Part shown: piece by piece, positions 53,235-62,643 of the stretch | How the letters are laid out: every line of letters starts with the position of its first letter | Position numbering within the stretch: position 1 is the first letter of the stretch | Origin: a bacterium | GTDB taxonomy: Bacteria > Actinomycetota > Acidimicrobiia > Spongiisociales > ZC4RG35 | NCBI GenBank assembly: GCA_028823995.1 | Contig: JAPPFD010000022.1 | Span: forward strand, 18,790 to 81,432 | Reading direction: 5' to 3' | Length of the DNA stretch: 62,643 nt | Notes under the pieces: model-generated | Seen by the model: only the letters and a program-made list of their open reading frames with translations | What the model was told of the DNA's origin: nothing | Database searches by the model: none | Program-made: the position numbers and the translations under genes

Positions 53235-54629
53235 ATGAGACTCTGGGAATGGCTGCTCACCGGCGTGTGCGTGCTGGCGGTGCTGTGGCCGGCCCTGGAA
53301 GGCCGGCGTCCCCGCCGGGGCATCGCCGCCACGGTGCTGGTGGCCGTCCTGGCCTGGCAGTTCCTGGCGGAGGGTTTCCGCTGGCAACTCTGGGGGTTGT
53401 ACGTGGTCGCCCTGGGAATGGCACTGGGCGATGTACTCACCGGGGAGCGCCAACTGGTCTCCTACCAGCGCATCCGGAGAGCCGCCCTGGGTCTCCTGGG
53501 GGTCCTGTTGGTGGTGACCCCGGTGTGGGCGCTGCCGATCGTGGAGATACCCCCTCCCACCGGCCCCTACCAGGTGGCCACCACCAGCCTGGAGCTCTCG
53601 GGCGTGGACCGCGTGGAGGAGTACGGCCCCCACGCGGGGAGCTTTCGGCGGCTGATGGTCCAGGCCTGGTATCCCGCCAGGGCGCCCGAGGACGCCGAGC
53701 CGCTCACTCCCTGGGTGGCCGACCTGGACGTGGTCGGGCCGGCGATGGCCGAGTCGTTCGGGCTGCCGGGGTTCTTTCTGAATCACACCCGGTACACCCC
53801 CTCCCACAGCTACGGGGAGGCTGCTGCATACCGGGGAGAGATCCCCGTGATCATCTACTCCCACGGCTGGCGGTTGTTCCGCAACGCGGCGGTTCACCAG
53901 ATGGAGTCCCTGGCCAGCCATGGCTACCTGGTGATCGCGGTGGATCACCCCTACGGGTCGGTGGCCACCGTCTTCGGAGACGGCGAGATCGCCCTCCTGG
54001 ATCCCGAGGCGCTGCCCGATTCCGAAGAGGTGGGAGACGAGGCCTTCGAGGAGGCGGCCATCCGGCTGCTGGAGACCTATTCGGAGGATGTGCGCATGGT
54101 CATCAGGGGATTGGAACAGGGAGTGAACGGGCCCTTCGGCTGGCTGGCCGGGATGGCGGACCTGGACCGGCTGGGCATATACGGCCACTCCCTGGGGGGA
54201 GGCGCGGCGGTGAGGACCTGTCTCCTGGAGCCTGTCTGCCGGGTGGTGGCGGCCCTGGACGGGTGGGTGGAGCCGATCACCTCTGCGGAGCTCTCCGGCG
54301 AACTGGACGTGCCGTCGATGTTCATCCGCTCCGACCCCTGGCGGGAGTTGGAGAACGACCAGGTGCTGCGGGGACTGGTGGAGCGGAGCAACCGGCGGAC
54401 CTACTGGATAGGCGTCCAGAACACCGTTCACAGCGATTTCACCATCGCCCCGCTGCTCTCTCCCCTGGGTAGCCGCCTGGGGTTGAGAGGAACCATGCCG
54501 GTCGCCCAGGCGTTTGCGGTGGTCGACCATTACCTGGTGGAGTTCTTCGATCGGCACCTCCTGGGAGTCGGAGGCAGGGAGTTGACCGAGGCGCCGCCCG
54601 CCGGGGTCTCGTTCGAACTGATCCCCTAG
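53235..54629 (+). CDS. PAF-acetylhydrolase-like alpha/beta hydrolase with membrane N terminus
   Basis: 464 residues. Three to four hydrophobic segments in the first 110 residues, then an alpha/beta hydrolase domain of the platelet-activating factor acetylhydrolase isoform II type: YSHGW (oxyanion-hole area, about 211-215), the nucleophile Ser319 in YGHSLGGGAA, and a late His in NTVHSDFT. It probably hydrolyses a lipid ester or short acyl group at the membrane. It follows the three UGA genes on the same strand after 58 nt, and may be a separate unit. Convergent with the ccm operon. Confidence 0.85.
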   Translation: MRLWEWLLTGVCVLAVLWPALEGRRPRRGIAATVLVAVLAWQFLAEGFRWQLWGLYVVALGMALGDVLTGERQLVSYQRIRRAALGLLGVLLVVTPVWALPIVEIPPPTGPYQVATTSLELSGVDRVEEYGPHAGSFRRLMVQAWYPARAPEDAEPLTPWVADLDVVGPAMAESFGLPGFFLNHTRYTPSHSYGEAAAYRGEIPVIIYSHGWRLFRNAAVHQMESLASHGYLVIAVDHPYGSVATVFGDGEIALLDPEALPDSEEVGDEAFEEAAIRLLETYSEDVRMVIRGLEQGVNGPFGWLAGMADLDRLGIYGHSLGGGAAVRTCLLEPVCRVVAALDGWVEPITSAELSGELDVPSMFIRSDPWRELENDQVLRGLVERSNRRTYWIGVQNTVHSDFTIAPLLSPLGSRLGLRGTMPVAQAFAVVDHYLVEFFDRHLLGVGGRELTEAPPAGVSFELIP

Positions 54630-54642
54630 GAGGGGCTGAGCC

Positions 54643-55203
54643 TCACTCCGGCCGGCCGCTCCCGAGGATCAGGTCGATCTGGCGGCCCAGCGAGAGAGAG
54701 TCGGAGGGACCGGTGAACCTTGCGGCGACCACCCCGTCGGGTCCGATGAAGAAGGTCTCGGGGATCCCGAACACCCCGAATGCGATGGCGGCGCGACTCC
54801 CTGGATCGGCCGCGTACCTGACCAGGGGAGAGACGCCCAACTCGTTCAGGAAGGCGATCGAGTCGTCGAGGCGGTCCTGGTACGCCACCTGGATGAGGCG
54901 GACCCCCGAGTCCGAGAAGGCTTCGGCGACGGCCAGGAGGTCGGGATGCTCCACCCGGCACTCGAGGCACCACGAGGCGAAGAAGTTGATCACCGTCACC
55001 CGGGCCTCCGGGTCGGGGATGGCGATCTCGCCGGATCCATCCAGGAGGGGGAGGGTCAACACCGGGGAGGGCGCGCCGACCAGGGGCGAATCGGAGGGTT
55101 GGGGGTCCTCGGAGAGGCGGGTGGCGAACACCCCGGCAAGCACGGCCATGGCGGCGGCCACCGCCACCGCCAGCACCACCGCGGCTCGTCCCGGTCGCCT
55201 CAT
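54643..55203 (-). CDS. TlpA/CcmG-like thiol-disulfide protein, last gene of ccm operon
   Basis: 186 residues from ATG 55203 (ATGA overlap with the TPR gene; a GTG at 55212 would add three). One N-terminal membrane anchor (about 9-28), then a TlpA-like domain with NFFASWCLECRVEHPDL, where both Cys are ordinary, and the cis-Pro loop FGIPETFFIGPDG. It should keep apocytochrome or CcmH thiols reduced during haem attachment. Note the contrast with the three neighbouring paralogue-like domains that use UGA at the first Cys. Confidence 0.88.
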   Translation of the reverse strand: MRRPGRAAVVLAVAVAAAMAVLAGVFATRLSEDPQPSDSPLVGAPSPVLTLPLLDGSGEIAIPDPEARVTVINFFASWCLECRVEHPDLLAVAEAFSDSGVRLIQVAYQDRLDDSIAFLNELGVSPLVRYAADPGSRAAIAFGVFGIPETFFIGPDGVVAARFTGPSDSLSLGRQIDLILGSGRPE

Positions 55204-55988
55204 CTCGCGCACTCCTCACCTGCTCGGGCCGCCGCCAACTCGGCTGCCACCGTCTCCTCGGAGGAAAGCGCCGCGTTCGCCTCTTCAAGAAGGGGGACGG
55301 CTTCCGCCGCCTTCCCGGCGCCGCACCACAGGACGATGGCTTTGAAGTAGAGCGCCTGGGGATGGCCGGGAACCGCCTGGAGCGCCCGGTCCAGCGTATC
55401 GACCGCCAGCTCGATCTCTCCCGACCCCGCCCAGGCCATCCATCCCAGGCGGCTCAGCGCCTCCGCCTCTTCGGCGGCCGTCGGGCTGCGTTCCAGCACC
55501 CCTCGGTAATGGGCGAAGGCCCGCCCGAAGTCACCGGCCCGGAAGTAGCGTCCGGCCAGGGCGAGGCGCATGCCGTTGATCTGGGGGTGGTCGGCATTGG
55601 CGGAGATCACCGCCTCCATGGTCTCATTGGAGTACTGGGACGGATCGAACTCCCCCCCGTCGGCGTCGGCCTGGTCTTCGGGCTGGACGAACCATCCAAC
55701 CGAGATCACCAGTGCCGCCGCCGCGGTCCCCAGAATGGCGACGACCGTCACCCTCCCGGGTGTCCAGAATCGGGACCGGGAGTCCCGATCGGGAGACTCG
55801 GGGTCCGCCGGGACCGACGCCTCCCCGGCCAGCCTGAGCCGGGCTTCTTCTATCTCCTCGGTGTAGACCCGCCGGAGGCGCCGGGCGGTGGAGGGAGGTA
55901 TCTCATCGGTGGCGAGCTGTTGTTCCAACTCCTCCAGGTCCCGGGTGGCTTGATCGAGGCGCGCCTGCCAGTGGCTTTCCTCGCTCAC
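55200..55988 (-). CDS. TPR protein, CcmI/CycH-like
   Basis: 262 residues from GTG 55988, overlapping the ccmH stop as GTGA. N-terminal helical stretch rich in charged residues (about 1-60, coiled-coil-like), one membrane segment (about 77-97), then TPR repeats (MRLALAGRYFRAGDFGRAFAH and following). Occupies the place of ccmI, whose product presents apocytochrome c to the CcmFH ligase. Assignment rests mainly on position and architecture. Confidence 0.75.
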   Translation of the reverse strand: MSEESHWQARLDQATRDLEELEQQLATDEIPPSTARRLRRVYTEEIEEARLRLAGEASVPADPESPDRDSRSRFWTPGRVTVVAILGTAAAALVISVGWFVQPEDQADADGGEFDPSQYSNETMEAVISANADHPQINGMRLALAGRYFRAGDFGRAFAHYRGVLERSPTAAEEAEALSRLGWMAWAGSGEIELAVDTLDRALQAVPGHPQALYFKAIVLWCGAGKAAEAVPLLEEANAALSSEETVAAELAAARAGEECAR

Positions 55989-56408
55989 GGCGACTCCCTG
56001 ACCGACTCCGGGGGTACGGGCTTTCTGAGGCGGTAATAGGCCAGGAGGAGACCGGTCACCAACGCGGCGGCGGGGAGCGCCCACAGGAGGGCGGTTCTGG
56101 TCTGGAACGGGGGATCGAGCATCTGTGATTGGGGATAGGCCGCCATGAGCCGGTCAATTATCTGTTGGTCGGATCGGCCTTCGGTGATCATCTCCCGGAC
56201 ATAGCCCATCATGTCGGCGGCGTAGGAACTGGGGGACTCGGCGATGGACTCCCCCTCGCAGGCCGGGCACCGGACCTGTTTGCCGATCCGCTCGGCGCGG
56301 TCCTGGTCAACCGGGTCGGCGGTGGTTAGCGAGACGACCACGAAGGCGGCCAAGGCCAGGGTCACCAGGGGAGAGGCCCAACGGAGCAGGCTGCGCCGAC
56401 CGGCGGGA

Positions 56409-56416
<8 letters not shown>
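55985..56416 (-). CDS. ccmH: Cytochrome c maturation protein CcmH
   Basis: 143 residues from GTG 56416. N-terminal membrane segment, the redox motif VRCPACEGESIAES (RCxxC), a helical bundle (YAADMMGYVREMITEGRSDQQIID) and, after DPPF, a C-terminal membrane segment. CcmH reduces or holds the CxxCH thiols of apocytochrome c. Overlaps the ccmF stop by 8 nt. Confidence 0.92.
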
Positions 56417-58465
<2,049 letters not shown>

Positions 58466-58466
<1 letters not shown>

Positions 58467-58873
58467 CAGCGGGAGCCGTCGTCGGCCACCGGAGGCGCCT
58501 GGTAGTTCTCGTCATGGGAGATGAGGGCGCCGTCGGCCCGGTAGTCATCACCCAGCCAGGCTCCGTCCAGGAGTACGTTGACGTCCTCGTCGAACAGCAG
58601 GGGCGGAGTGTCGGTGAGGATCACCGGAATGGTGGAGGCGCCGTCGGTGACCTGGAACCGGAGAGGGTCCGATCCGGCATCCAGGGAACCCTCCACCACG
58701 ATGCCCGCCAGCCGGAACCGCCGCCCGTCGGGGAAGTCGGCTCGCTGGTCCACCGCTTCGCGCGGGGTGAGATAGTAGACCAGGTCGCTGTCGATGTTCC
58801 GGATCAGGAAGACTCCGGCTATCAGCATCGCCACCCCGACGAAGATCAGAAACGGCCAGCGGCGTGACTTCAT
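58466..58873 (-). CDS. ccmE: Haem chaperone CcmE
   Basis: 135 residues from ATG 58873. N-terminal membrane anchor, then the OB-fold domain (VYYLTPREAVDQ, RRFRLAGIVVEGSL, VTDGASTIPVILTDTPPLLFDE). The covalent haem ligand is in ISHDENYQAPP, the His form (HxxxY), not the Cys variant known from some archaea and bacteria. Longer upstream frames overlap ccmD and are not used. Confidence 0.94.
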
Positions 58874-58983
58874 CAGTCCGGGCGACTCGTCGCCCTTCGC
58901 CACCGGATCCCCAGGCGGAGGATGTAGCCCGCCAGGAGCCCGGCCGTGGCCAGATAGGCCGCCCAGACCCAGCCGATGTTCAC
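58873..58983 (-). CDS. ccmD: Small membrane protein CcmD
   Basis: 36 residues from GTG 58983: MNIGWVWAAYLATAGLL..., one membrane segment with Trp/Tyr at its start, then a basic tail (RLGIRWRRATSRPD). Size, topology and position between ccmC and ccmE are those of CcmD, which helps release holo-CcmE from CcmABC. GTG overlaps the ccmC stop (GTGA) and its TGA overlaps the ccmE ATG (TGATG). Easily missed because of its length. Confidence 0.85.
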   Translation of the reverse strand: MNIGWVWAAYLATAGLLAGYILRLGIRWRRATSRPD

Positions 58984-59684
58984 GCTTCGGCCTCACCCAA
59001 CCGGGGGACCGTCACCGGGCTCCGCGCGGGGGCTCTCTCGGCGGCCGCGGCCTCTTCCATGCGGGCCAGGGCGGTCCGGTAGACGAGCAGCGTCGCGTAG
59101 AGAAGTGTGAAGGCCGCCAGGTTCACCAACAGGGCCGAGACCATGGCGCCGTCCATCTGGATGCCGTCGGGCCGGATCGTCAAACCCTGGTGAAGAGTGC
59201 GCCACAGCTTCACCGAGAAGTAGACCAGCGGCACCTGCACCACGGCGACGGCGCCCAGCACCGACGAGCGGCGAGCCCGCAGGCGAGGGTCGACGGTGGT
59301 GCGGCGCAGCGCCAGGTAGCCCAGGTACACGAAGAACATCATGGCCGTGGTGGCCAGGCGGGCGTCCCCCCAGTCCCAGTAGGTCCCCCACACGGGCTTT
59401 CCCCAGATCATGCCGGTCGCCAGGGCGATGGCGGTGAACAGCACTCCTATCTCTGCGGATGCCTCGGCCGCCCTATCCCAGCTCATCCGCCGGGTGAACA
59501 GCCATCCGATGCTTGCGGCGGCGGTCACCCCGAAGGCCAGGAAGGCAAGCCAGGCCGACGGGACATGGATGTAGAGGATGCGGACGAAGTCCCCTTGGAG
59601 GAGGTCGGGGGGAGAGGTGAAAGCCAGGACCAGGCCGACTCCCAGCGCCACGCCGGTCAAGACTGCCAGCAACCTCTTTTTCAC
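58980..59684 (-). CDS. ccmC: Haem exporter/handling protein CcmC
   Basis: 234 residues from GTG 59684, six membrane segments. The WWD motif reads WGTYWDWGDARL (about 98-109), with flanking His in ILYIHVPSAW and TLHQGLT, the haem ligands of CcmC. It loads haem on CcmE. GTG start overlaps the ccmB stop as GTGA. The C-terminal tail is long and Ala/Arg-rich. Confidence 0.94.
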   Translation of the reverse strand: MKKRLLAVLTGVALGVGLVLAFTSPPDLLQGDFVRILYIHVPSAWLAFLAFGVTAAASIGWLFTRRMSWDRAAEASAEIGVLFTAIALATGMIWGKPVWGTYWDWGDARLATTAMMFFVYLGYLALRRTTVDPRLRARRSSVLGAVAVVQVPLVYFSVKLWRTLHQGLTIRPDGIQMDGAMVSALLVNLAAFTLLYATLLVYRTALARMEEAAAAERAPARSPVTVPRLGEAEA

Positions 59685-60358
59685 AGGGAAATCTCCTCCA
59701 GGGCCCGGGCCGACATCACTCCCGCGGCCGCCAGCCCGAGATCGGCGATGACCAGCACCAATACCCAGGTGATGATACTCTTGCCGGCCACCAGACTTTC
59801 CAGGCTCTGGGCGGCCCCCATCAGGAGCGGCACGGCCAGGGGCGCCATCAGCAGGGGAGCCAGGCTCGTCCGGGCCCGGAGCCCGATGGTCACGTCCCCG
59901 GCCAGGGTGCCCAGCATGGCCAGCCCCGCCGATGCAAGGATGATCACCGGCGCCATCAGCGCCCCGCCCGAGGGTGGGCGGTAGTCGTAGAAGATGATCA
60001 CCGGAACTATGAGCGTCCCGGCCACCGCCGCCAGGACCAGCCCCGAAGCGCCCGCTCGGCCCGCGAATCGGGCGGCGGGGTCCAGACCGGTCAAAGCCAG
60101 GGCGCGGCGCTGGGCCCGGGTCTCGAGAGCGGTCTGGCGCAGCACGATCATCATCCCGAACAAGAGGGTGATCAGCCAGTAAACGGGAGCGGCCAAGTCC
60201 CGGAGGAGCAGGGGAGAGGCGTTGGTCGCCAGGGGCGCGATCCAACTCGCCACCACCGCGAATGGAAACACCACCGTGAGCGCCTCCCCGCTCCGCAGTT
60301 CCACCCGCAGGTCCCGCAGGGCGATAAGGCCCGCCGATCGCCAGAACCCGCCGTTCAC
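59681..60358 (-). CDS. ccmB: Haem exporter permease CcmB
   Basis: 225 residues from GTG 60358, six membrane segments. Family features: RDLRVELRSGEALTVVFPFAVV near the start, LITLLFGMMIVLRQTALETRAQRRAL and LLMGAAQSLESL. Works with CcmA and CcmC in ATP-dependent release of holo-CcmE. The start overlaps the ccmA stop as GTGA. Confidence 0.93.
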   Translation of the reverse strand: MNGGFWRSAGLIALRDLRVELRSGEALTVVFPFAVVASWIAPLATNASPLLLRDLAAPVYWLITLLFGMMIVLRQTALETRAQRRALALTGLDPAARFAGRAGASGLVLAAVAGTLIVPVIIFYDYRPPSGGALMAPVIILASAGLAMLGTLAGDVTIGLRARTSLAPLLMAPLAVPLLMGAAQSLESLVAGKSIITWVLVLVIADLGLAAAGVMSARALEEISL

Positions 60359-61026
60359 GTGATCCTCCCGTCTCGCATCTCCACCACCCGGTCGACCCAG
60401 CCGGACAGCTTGGCGGCGTCGTGGGACACGCATAGGACGGCTCCGTCCCGGCGAGTTGTCGTCGCGATCAGGTGGTCGATGATCGGGGCGGCGTCCCGGT
60501 CGAGGCCGGCGTCCGGCTCGTCCAGCAGGACCAGCCGGGGGGAGCCGATCAGCAGTCGGGCCAGGTCGGCTCTCCGCAGCATCCCGTTGGAGCACCGCTC
60601 CGCCCTGATCCCCGCCGCGCCGCCGAGGCCGACCTGCTCCAGGACCAGTTGACCCCGGGAGGCGGGGTGCCCGGTCAGCCGGGCGCTGAGCGCCAGGTTC
60701 TCGCCCAGGGTCAGGTCGGGATAGAGAGCGGGGAGGTGTCCGGACCAGCCGATCCCGGCCCGGACCGCCGGGATTCGAGGGCCTGCGAGGGGGGCGCCCA
60801 GGACGGTGCCCGATCCTCCGGTGGGAGCTATGAAAGTGGCGACCACGCCCAGCAGCGTGGACTTGCCGGCGCCGTTGGGCCCGGCGACTCCCAGCGATTC
60901 CCCGGGACGGAGGGTGAGCCGGCAGTTGGAAAGCACCGGGGAGCCGCCCAGGGAGACGGAGAGGTCTACCAGATCGACCAGGGGAGGACTGGATGAGGAA
61001 GGTCGGATGCTGGGCGGACGGCTCAC
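60355..61026 (-). CDS. ccmA: Haem exporter ATP-binding protein CcmA
   Basis: 223 residues from GTG 61026, chosen because TACACT lies 8 nt upstream and the family begins near here; a longer frame to 61131 has no homologous head. Walker A GPNGAGKST, the CcmA-type LYPDLTLGENLALSARLTG, a degenerate signature CSNGMLRRADLARLL, Walker B LVLLDEPDAGLD and the switch His in VSHD. First gene of a nine-gene ccm operon. Confidence 0.92.
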   Translation of the reverse strand: MSRPPSIRPSSSSPPLVDLVDLSVSLGGSPVLSNCRLTLRPGESLGVAGPNGAGKSTLLGVVATFIAPTGGSGTVLGAPLAGPRIPAVRAGIGWSGHLPALYPDLTLGENLALSARLTGHPASRGQLVLEQVGLGGAAGIRAERCSNGMLRRADLARLLIGSPRLVLLDEPDAGLDRDAAPIIDHLIATTTRRDGAVLCVSHDAAKLSGWVDRVVEMRDGRIT

Positions 61027-61034
61027 CCGCTTTG

Positions 61035-61040
61035 AGTGTA
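61035..61040 (-). promoter_or_regulatory. -10 box of the ccm operon
   Basis: On the minus strand TACACT ends 8 nt before the ccmA GTG, indicating a leaderless operon message. Confidence 0.45.
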
Positions 61041-61093
61041 TGGGGATGGCCGCGGAACCGCTGAACCGGGTCGGTCCCCGGCAGGCGCAACCC

Positions 61094-61122
61094 TTGACAG
61101 GGTGCATGGAGCTCTGTAGATT
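61094..61122 (+). promoter_or_regulatory. Near-consensus promoter of the third Gfo/Idh gene
   Basis: TTGACA (61094-61099), a 17-nt spacer and TAGATT (61117-61122), about 97 nt before the start codon. The best sigma-70-type promoter in the window; the long leader may hold regulation. Confidence 0.7.
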
Positions 61123-61218
61123 TCGCGACATCCGTCAAGGAGAGGACCGGAAGGTTGTGATGCAATGACCTAGGCGTCCTCTCGGAGATCTCCCCTAGAG
61201 GAAAGAGCAGGAACAGCG

Positions 61219-62280
61219 ATGGGTAGCGGAAAGATCGGCTTCGGCCTGGTGGGCACCGGTATGTCGGGCGGCTTCATGGCCAGCGAAATGGACCACGTCG
61301 AGGGTGGGGAGTTGGTTGCCGTCTGCAGCCGGAACGAGGCCAACGTCCGGGGGTTCGCCGATGCCAATGGCGTCAAGCATTGGTTCACCGACTACCGGGA
61401 CCTGGTTCATCACGACGACGTCGATGTCGTGATCGTCTCCCTTCCCTCCGGTCTGCACGCCGACGTCACCATCGCCGCGTCCGACGCCGGAAAGCACGCC
61501 CTGGTGGAGAAGCCGATCGAGATTAACCTGGAGAGGGCCGACCGGATGATCGGCGCCTGCCGGGCCAACGGCACCAAGCTCGGGGTGATCTTCCAGATGC
61601 GCTTCGGCATAGTGGCCCGGACCCTCAAGGAGGCGGTGGACTCGGGCCGCCTGGGGCGGGTCTTCCTGGGCGACGCGATCGACAAGTCGGCCCGCACCAC
61701 CGCCTACTACAACTCCGCCGCCTGGCGGGGAACCAGGGAACTGGAGGGGGGCGGCTGTCTGATGACCCAGTCGATCCACATCATCGACCTCCTGCAGTAC
61801 CTGATGGGTCCCGTGCGCTCGGTGATGGGACGGGTCGCCACCCATGTCCACGACATCGAGATCGAGGACACCGCCACCGCCGTGGTGACCTTCGAGAGTG
61901 GAGCGACGGGGATCATCGAGAGCACCTCGTCGGTCCGGACCGCCCTCAAGTCCCGGGTGGAACTCCACGGGGACCGGGGCACAGTGGTGGCCAACGCGCA
62001 GTATGACAAGTTCCTGCTGTGGGACGTGGAGGGAGACGAGGGCCGGGTCGACGTGGAACCGACCTTCGAGTTGAGCGACATCGACGATCCCTGGGCCTAT
62101 CCCCAGTCCCGCCACCGGATCCAACTCCAGGACATGGTGGACGCCATCCACGAGGACCGCGATCCGGTCCTCACCGGAGAGGACGCCCGGGTGCCGCTGG
62201 CGATCATCATGGCCATCTACGACTCCTCCCGCGAGGGCAGGGAGGTCTTCCTGGATTCCTACCGGCCGCCGGTGTCCTGA
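61219..62280 (+). CDS. Gfo/Idh/MocA-family dehydrogenase (inositol 2-dehydrogenase-like)
   Basis: 353 residues from ATG 61219. Rossmann motif GLVGTGMSGGFMA (a shifted GxGxxG), catalytic Lys in LVEKPIEINLER, an active-site region GGGCLMTQSIHIIDLLQYL with the His, and a normal C-terminal domain. Resembles inositol- or sugar-dehydrogenase-like members that act with NAD(P). Divergent from ccmA and driven by its own strong promoter; no partner gene is seen before the window ends. Confidence 0.88.
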   Translation: MGSGKIGFGLVGTGMSGGFMASEMDHVEGGELVAVCSRNEANVRGFADANGVKHWFTDYRDLVHHDDVDVVIVSLPSGLHADVTIAASDAGKHALVEKPIEINLERADRMIGACRANGTKLGVIFQMRFGIVARTLKEAVDSGRLGRVFLGDAIDKSARTTAYYNSAAWRGTRELEGGGCLMTQSIHIIDLLQYLMGPVRSVMGRVATHVHDIEIEDTATAVVTFESGATGIIESTSSVRTALKSRVELHGDRGTVVANAQYDKFLLWDVEGDEGRVDVEPTFELSDIDDPWAYPQSRHRIQLQDMVDAIHEDRDPVLTGEDARVPLAIIMAIYDSSREGREVFLDSYRPPVS

Positions 62281-62486
62281 CAGCCGTTGCCTGACGGCGC
62301 CTTCAGGTTGCTCTTGTCAACCGGGGATGGTTTGTGGGCTGGCTTGGTTTGTCAACGCCAAGGGTCCCCGGAGTAAGAGTCGGAAGCACTTTGATGGCCT
62401 GCGAGGGGGGTGATCGCTACGTTTCGTTAGCAGTGACCGATTGAAAATAACGCGGTTCTTGCACCATTGTGTCTCTATTCTGTGCC

Positions 62487-62492
62487 TATAAT
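62487..62492 (+). promoter_or_regulatory. TATAAT box near the right edge
   Basis: A consensus -10 box ending 6 nt before an ATG pair at 62499 and 62502; no good -35 box. Confidence 0.4.
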
Positions 62493-62498
62493 GTGGCG

Positions 62499-62643
62499 AT
62501 GATGTTCGATATGCCCAAATCGTCGCGTTCTTTATGTAGTGCTCGTGCAGACGGTGCTGTTCGGGTTCCGTTGTTTGCCGTCTGGAGATCGGGGGGGTGT
62601 TTCTATCTTTTTTGCAAATCGGTTTGGGGGTGTTGGGGGTTGT
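62499..62643 (+). CDS. Possible 5' end of a gene running out of the window
   Basis: An open frame of 48 codons from ATG 62499 to the window edge (MMFDMPKSSRSLCSARADG...), preceded by TATAAT at leaderless spacing. The composition (many Cys and Trp) comes from TG-rich DNA and is not convincing as a protein. Listed only because of the promoter. Confidence 0.25.
   Translation, partial: MMFDMPKSSRSLCSARADGAVRVPLFAVWRSGGCFYLFCKSVWGCWGL

Larger units (their letters stand above)
62281..62643. other. Low-GC tail of the window
   Basis: After the dehydrogenase the G+C content drops, with T-rich and G-rich runs near the end. No complete gene is seen. A TATAAT box and a following open frame are listed separately. 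Confidence 0.6.

Overview
The window is a high-GC chromosome segment with an actinobacterial look. Evidence: frequent GTG/TTG starts, chains of ATGA/GTGA stop-start overlaps, a VanW/peptidoglycan-binding-like protein, threonine-rich lipoprotein linkers, and several genes whose start codon lies 7-10 nt behind a TANNNT box with no ribosome binding site (probably leaderless mRNAs). A lineage such as Acidimicrobiia would fit, but this is inference and no rRNA or tRNA gene is present to test it. The two ends and the stretch around 43.8-48.4 kb are visibly poorer in G+C than the core.

Layout. 1-4.1 kb: the 3' part of a large secreted, threonine-rich, matrixin-like metallopeptidase with Cys-containing tandem modules, a lipoprotein coupled to it, and a short relic of a second copy of the protease 3' end. 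4.1-17.1 kb: sugar/inositol catabolism (iolB, a Cgl0158-type aldolase, a CUT2 ABC transporter, an IolE-like isomerase, an SDR, iolD, a Gfo/Idh/MocA dehydrogenase and a 2-hydroxyacid dehydrogenase) with a YeiH-type exporter. 17.2-26.8 kb: gatCAB, an orphan LivJ-like binding protein, a tungstate ABC transporter (tupBCA) and pyruvate kinase. 26.8-34.8 kb: VanW protein, MscS-like channel, MFS and MDR genes, an aminotransferase, a LapA-like protein and a very acidic membrane-anchored protein. 35.0-43.8 kb: a CUT1 sugar transporter without its ATPase, an MBL-fold hydrolase, a second Gfo/Idh, a PfkB kinase, an M81/MlrC protein and an M20 peptidase. 43.8-48.4 kb: a divergent endonuclease/phosphatase-fold protein, rnpB (RNase P RNA) and a PLD-DEAD helicase of probable foreign origin. 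48.4-50.6 kb: a small membrane protein, an aquaporin and trpD.

The most unusual part is 50.6-53.2 kb. Three tandem paralogous lipoproteins with a thioredoxin/TlpA-like domain each carry one in-frame UGA exactly at the first cysteine of the CxxC active site (WUPVC, WUPAC, WUPSC). The reading frame and the thioredoxin fold continue for about 105-120 codons behind it. Directly after each UGA the RNA can form a hairpin with an AGUU(G) loop at the same register. Genes 2 and 3 show a compensatory G-C to A-U change in the stem, and gene 3 can form an outer stem as well. I read these as three selenoproteins (UxxC) with bacterial SECIS elements; UGA-cysteine recoding is the main alternative. They differ in the length of the Thr/Pro/Ala tether between lipid anchor and redox domain (about 7, 97 and 194 residues), which suggests that they reach different distances from the membrane.

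These genes are followed by a PAF-acetylhydrolase-like lipase and, on the other strand, by a complete System I cytochrome c maturation operon (ccmA-B-C-D-E-F-H, a TPR protein and a ccmG-like TlpA that keeps an ordinary CLEC motif). The selenoprotein set thus sits next to the machinery for extracytoplasmic thiol/haem chemistry, and a tungstate importer lies 26 kb away. The window ends with a third Gfo/Idh gene behind a near-consensus promoter and a low-GC tail.
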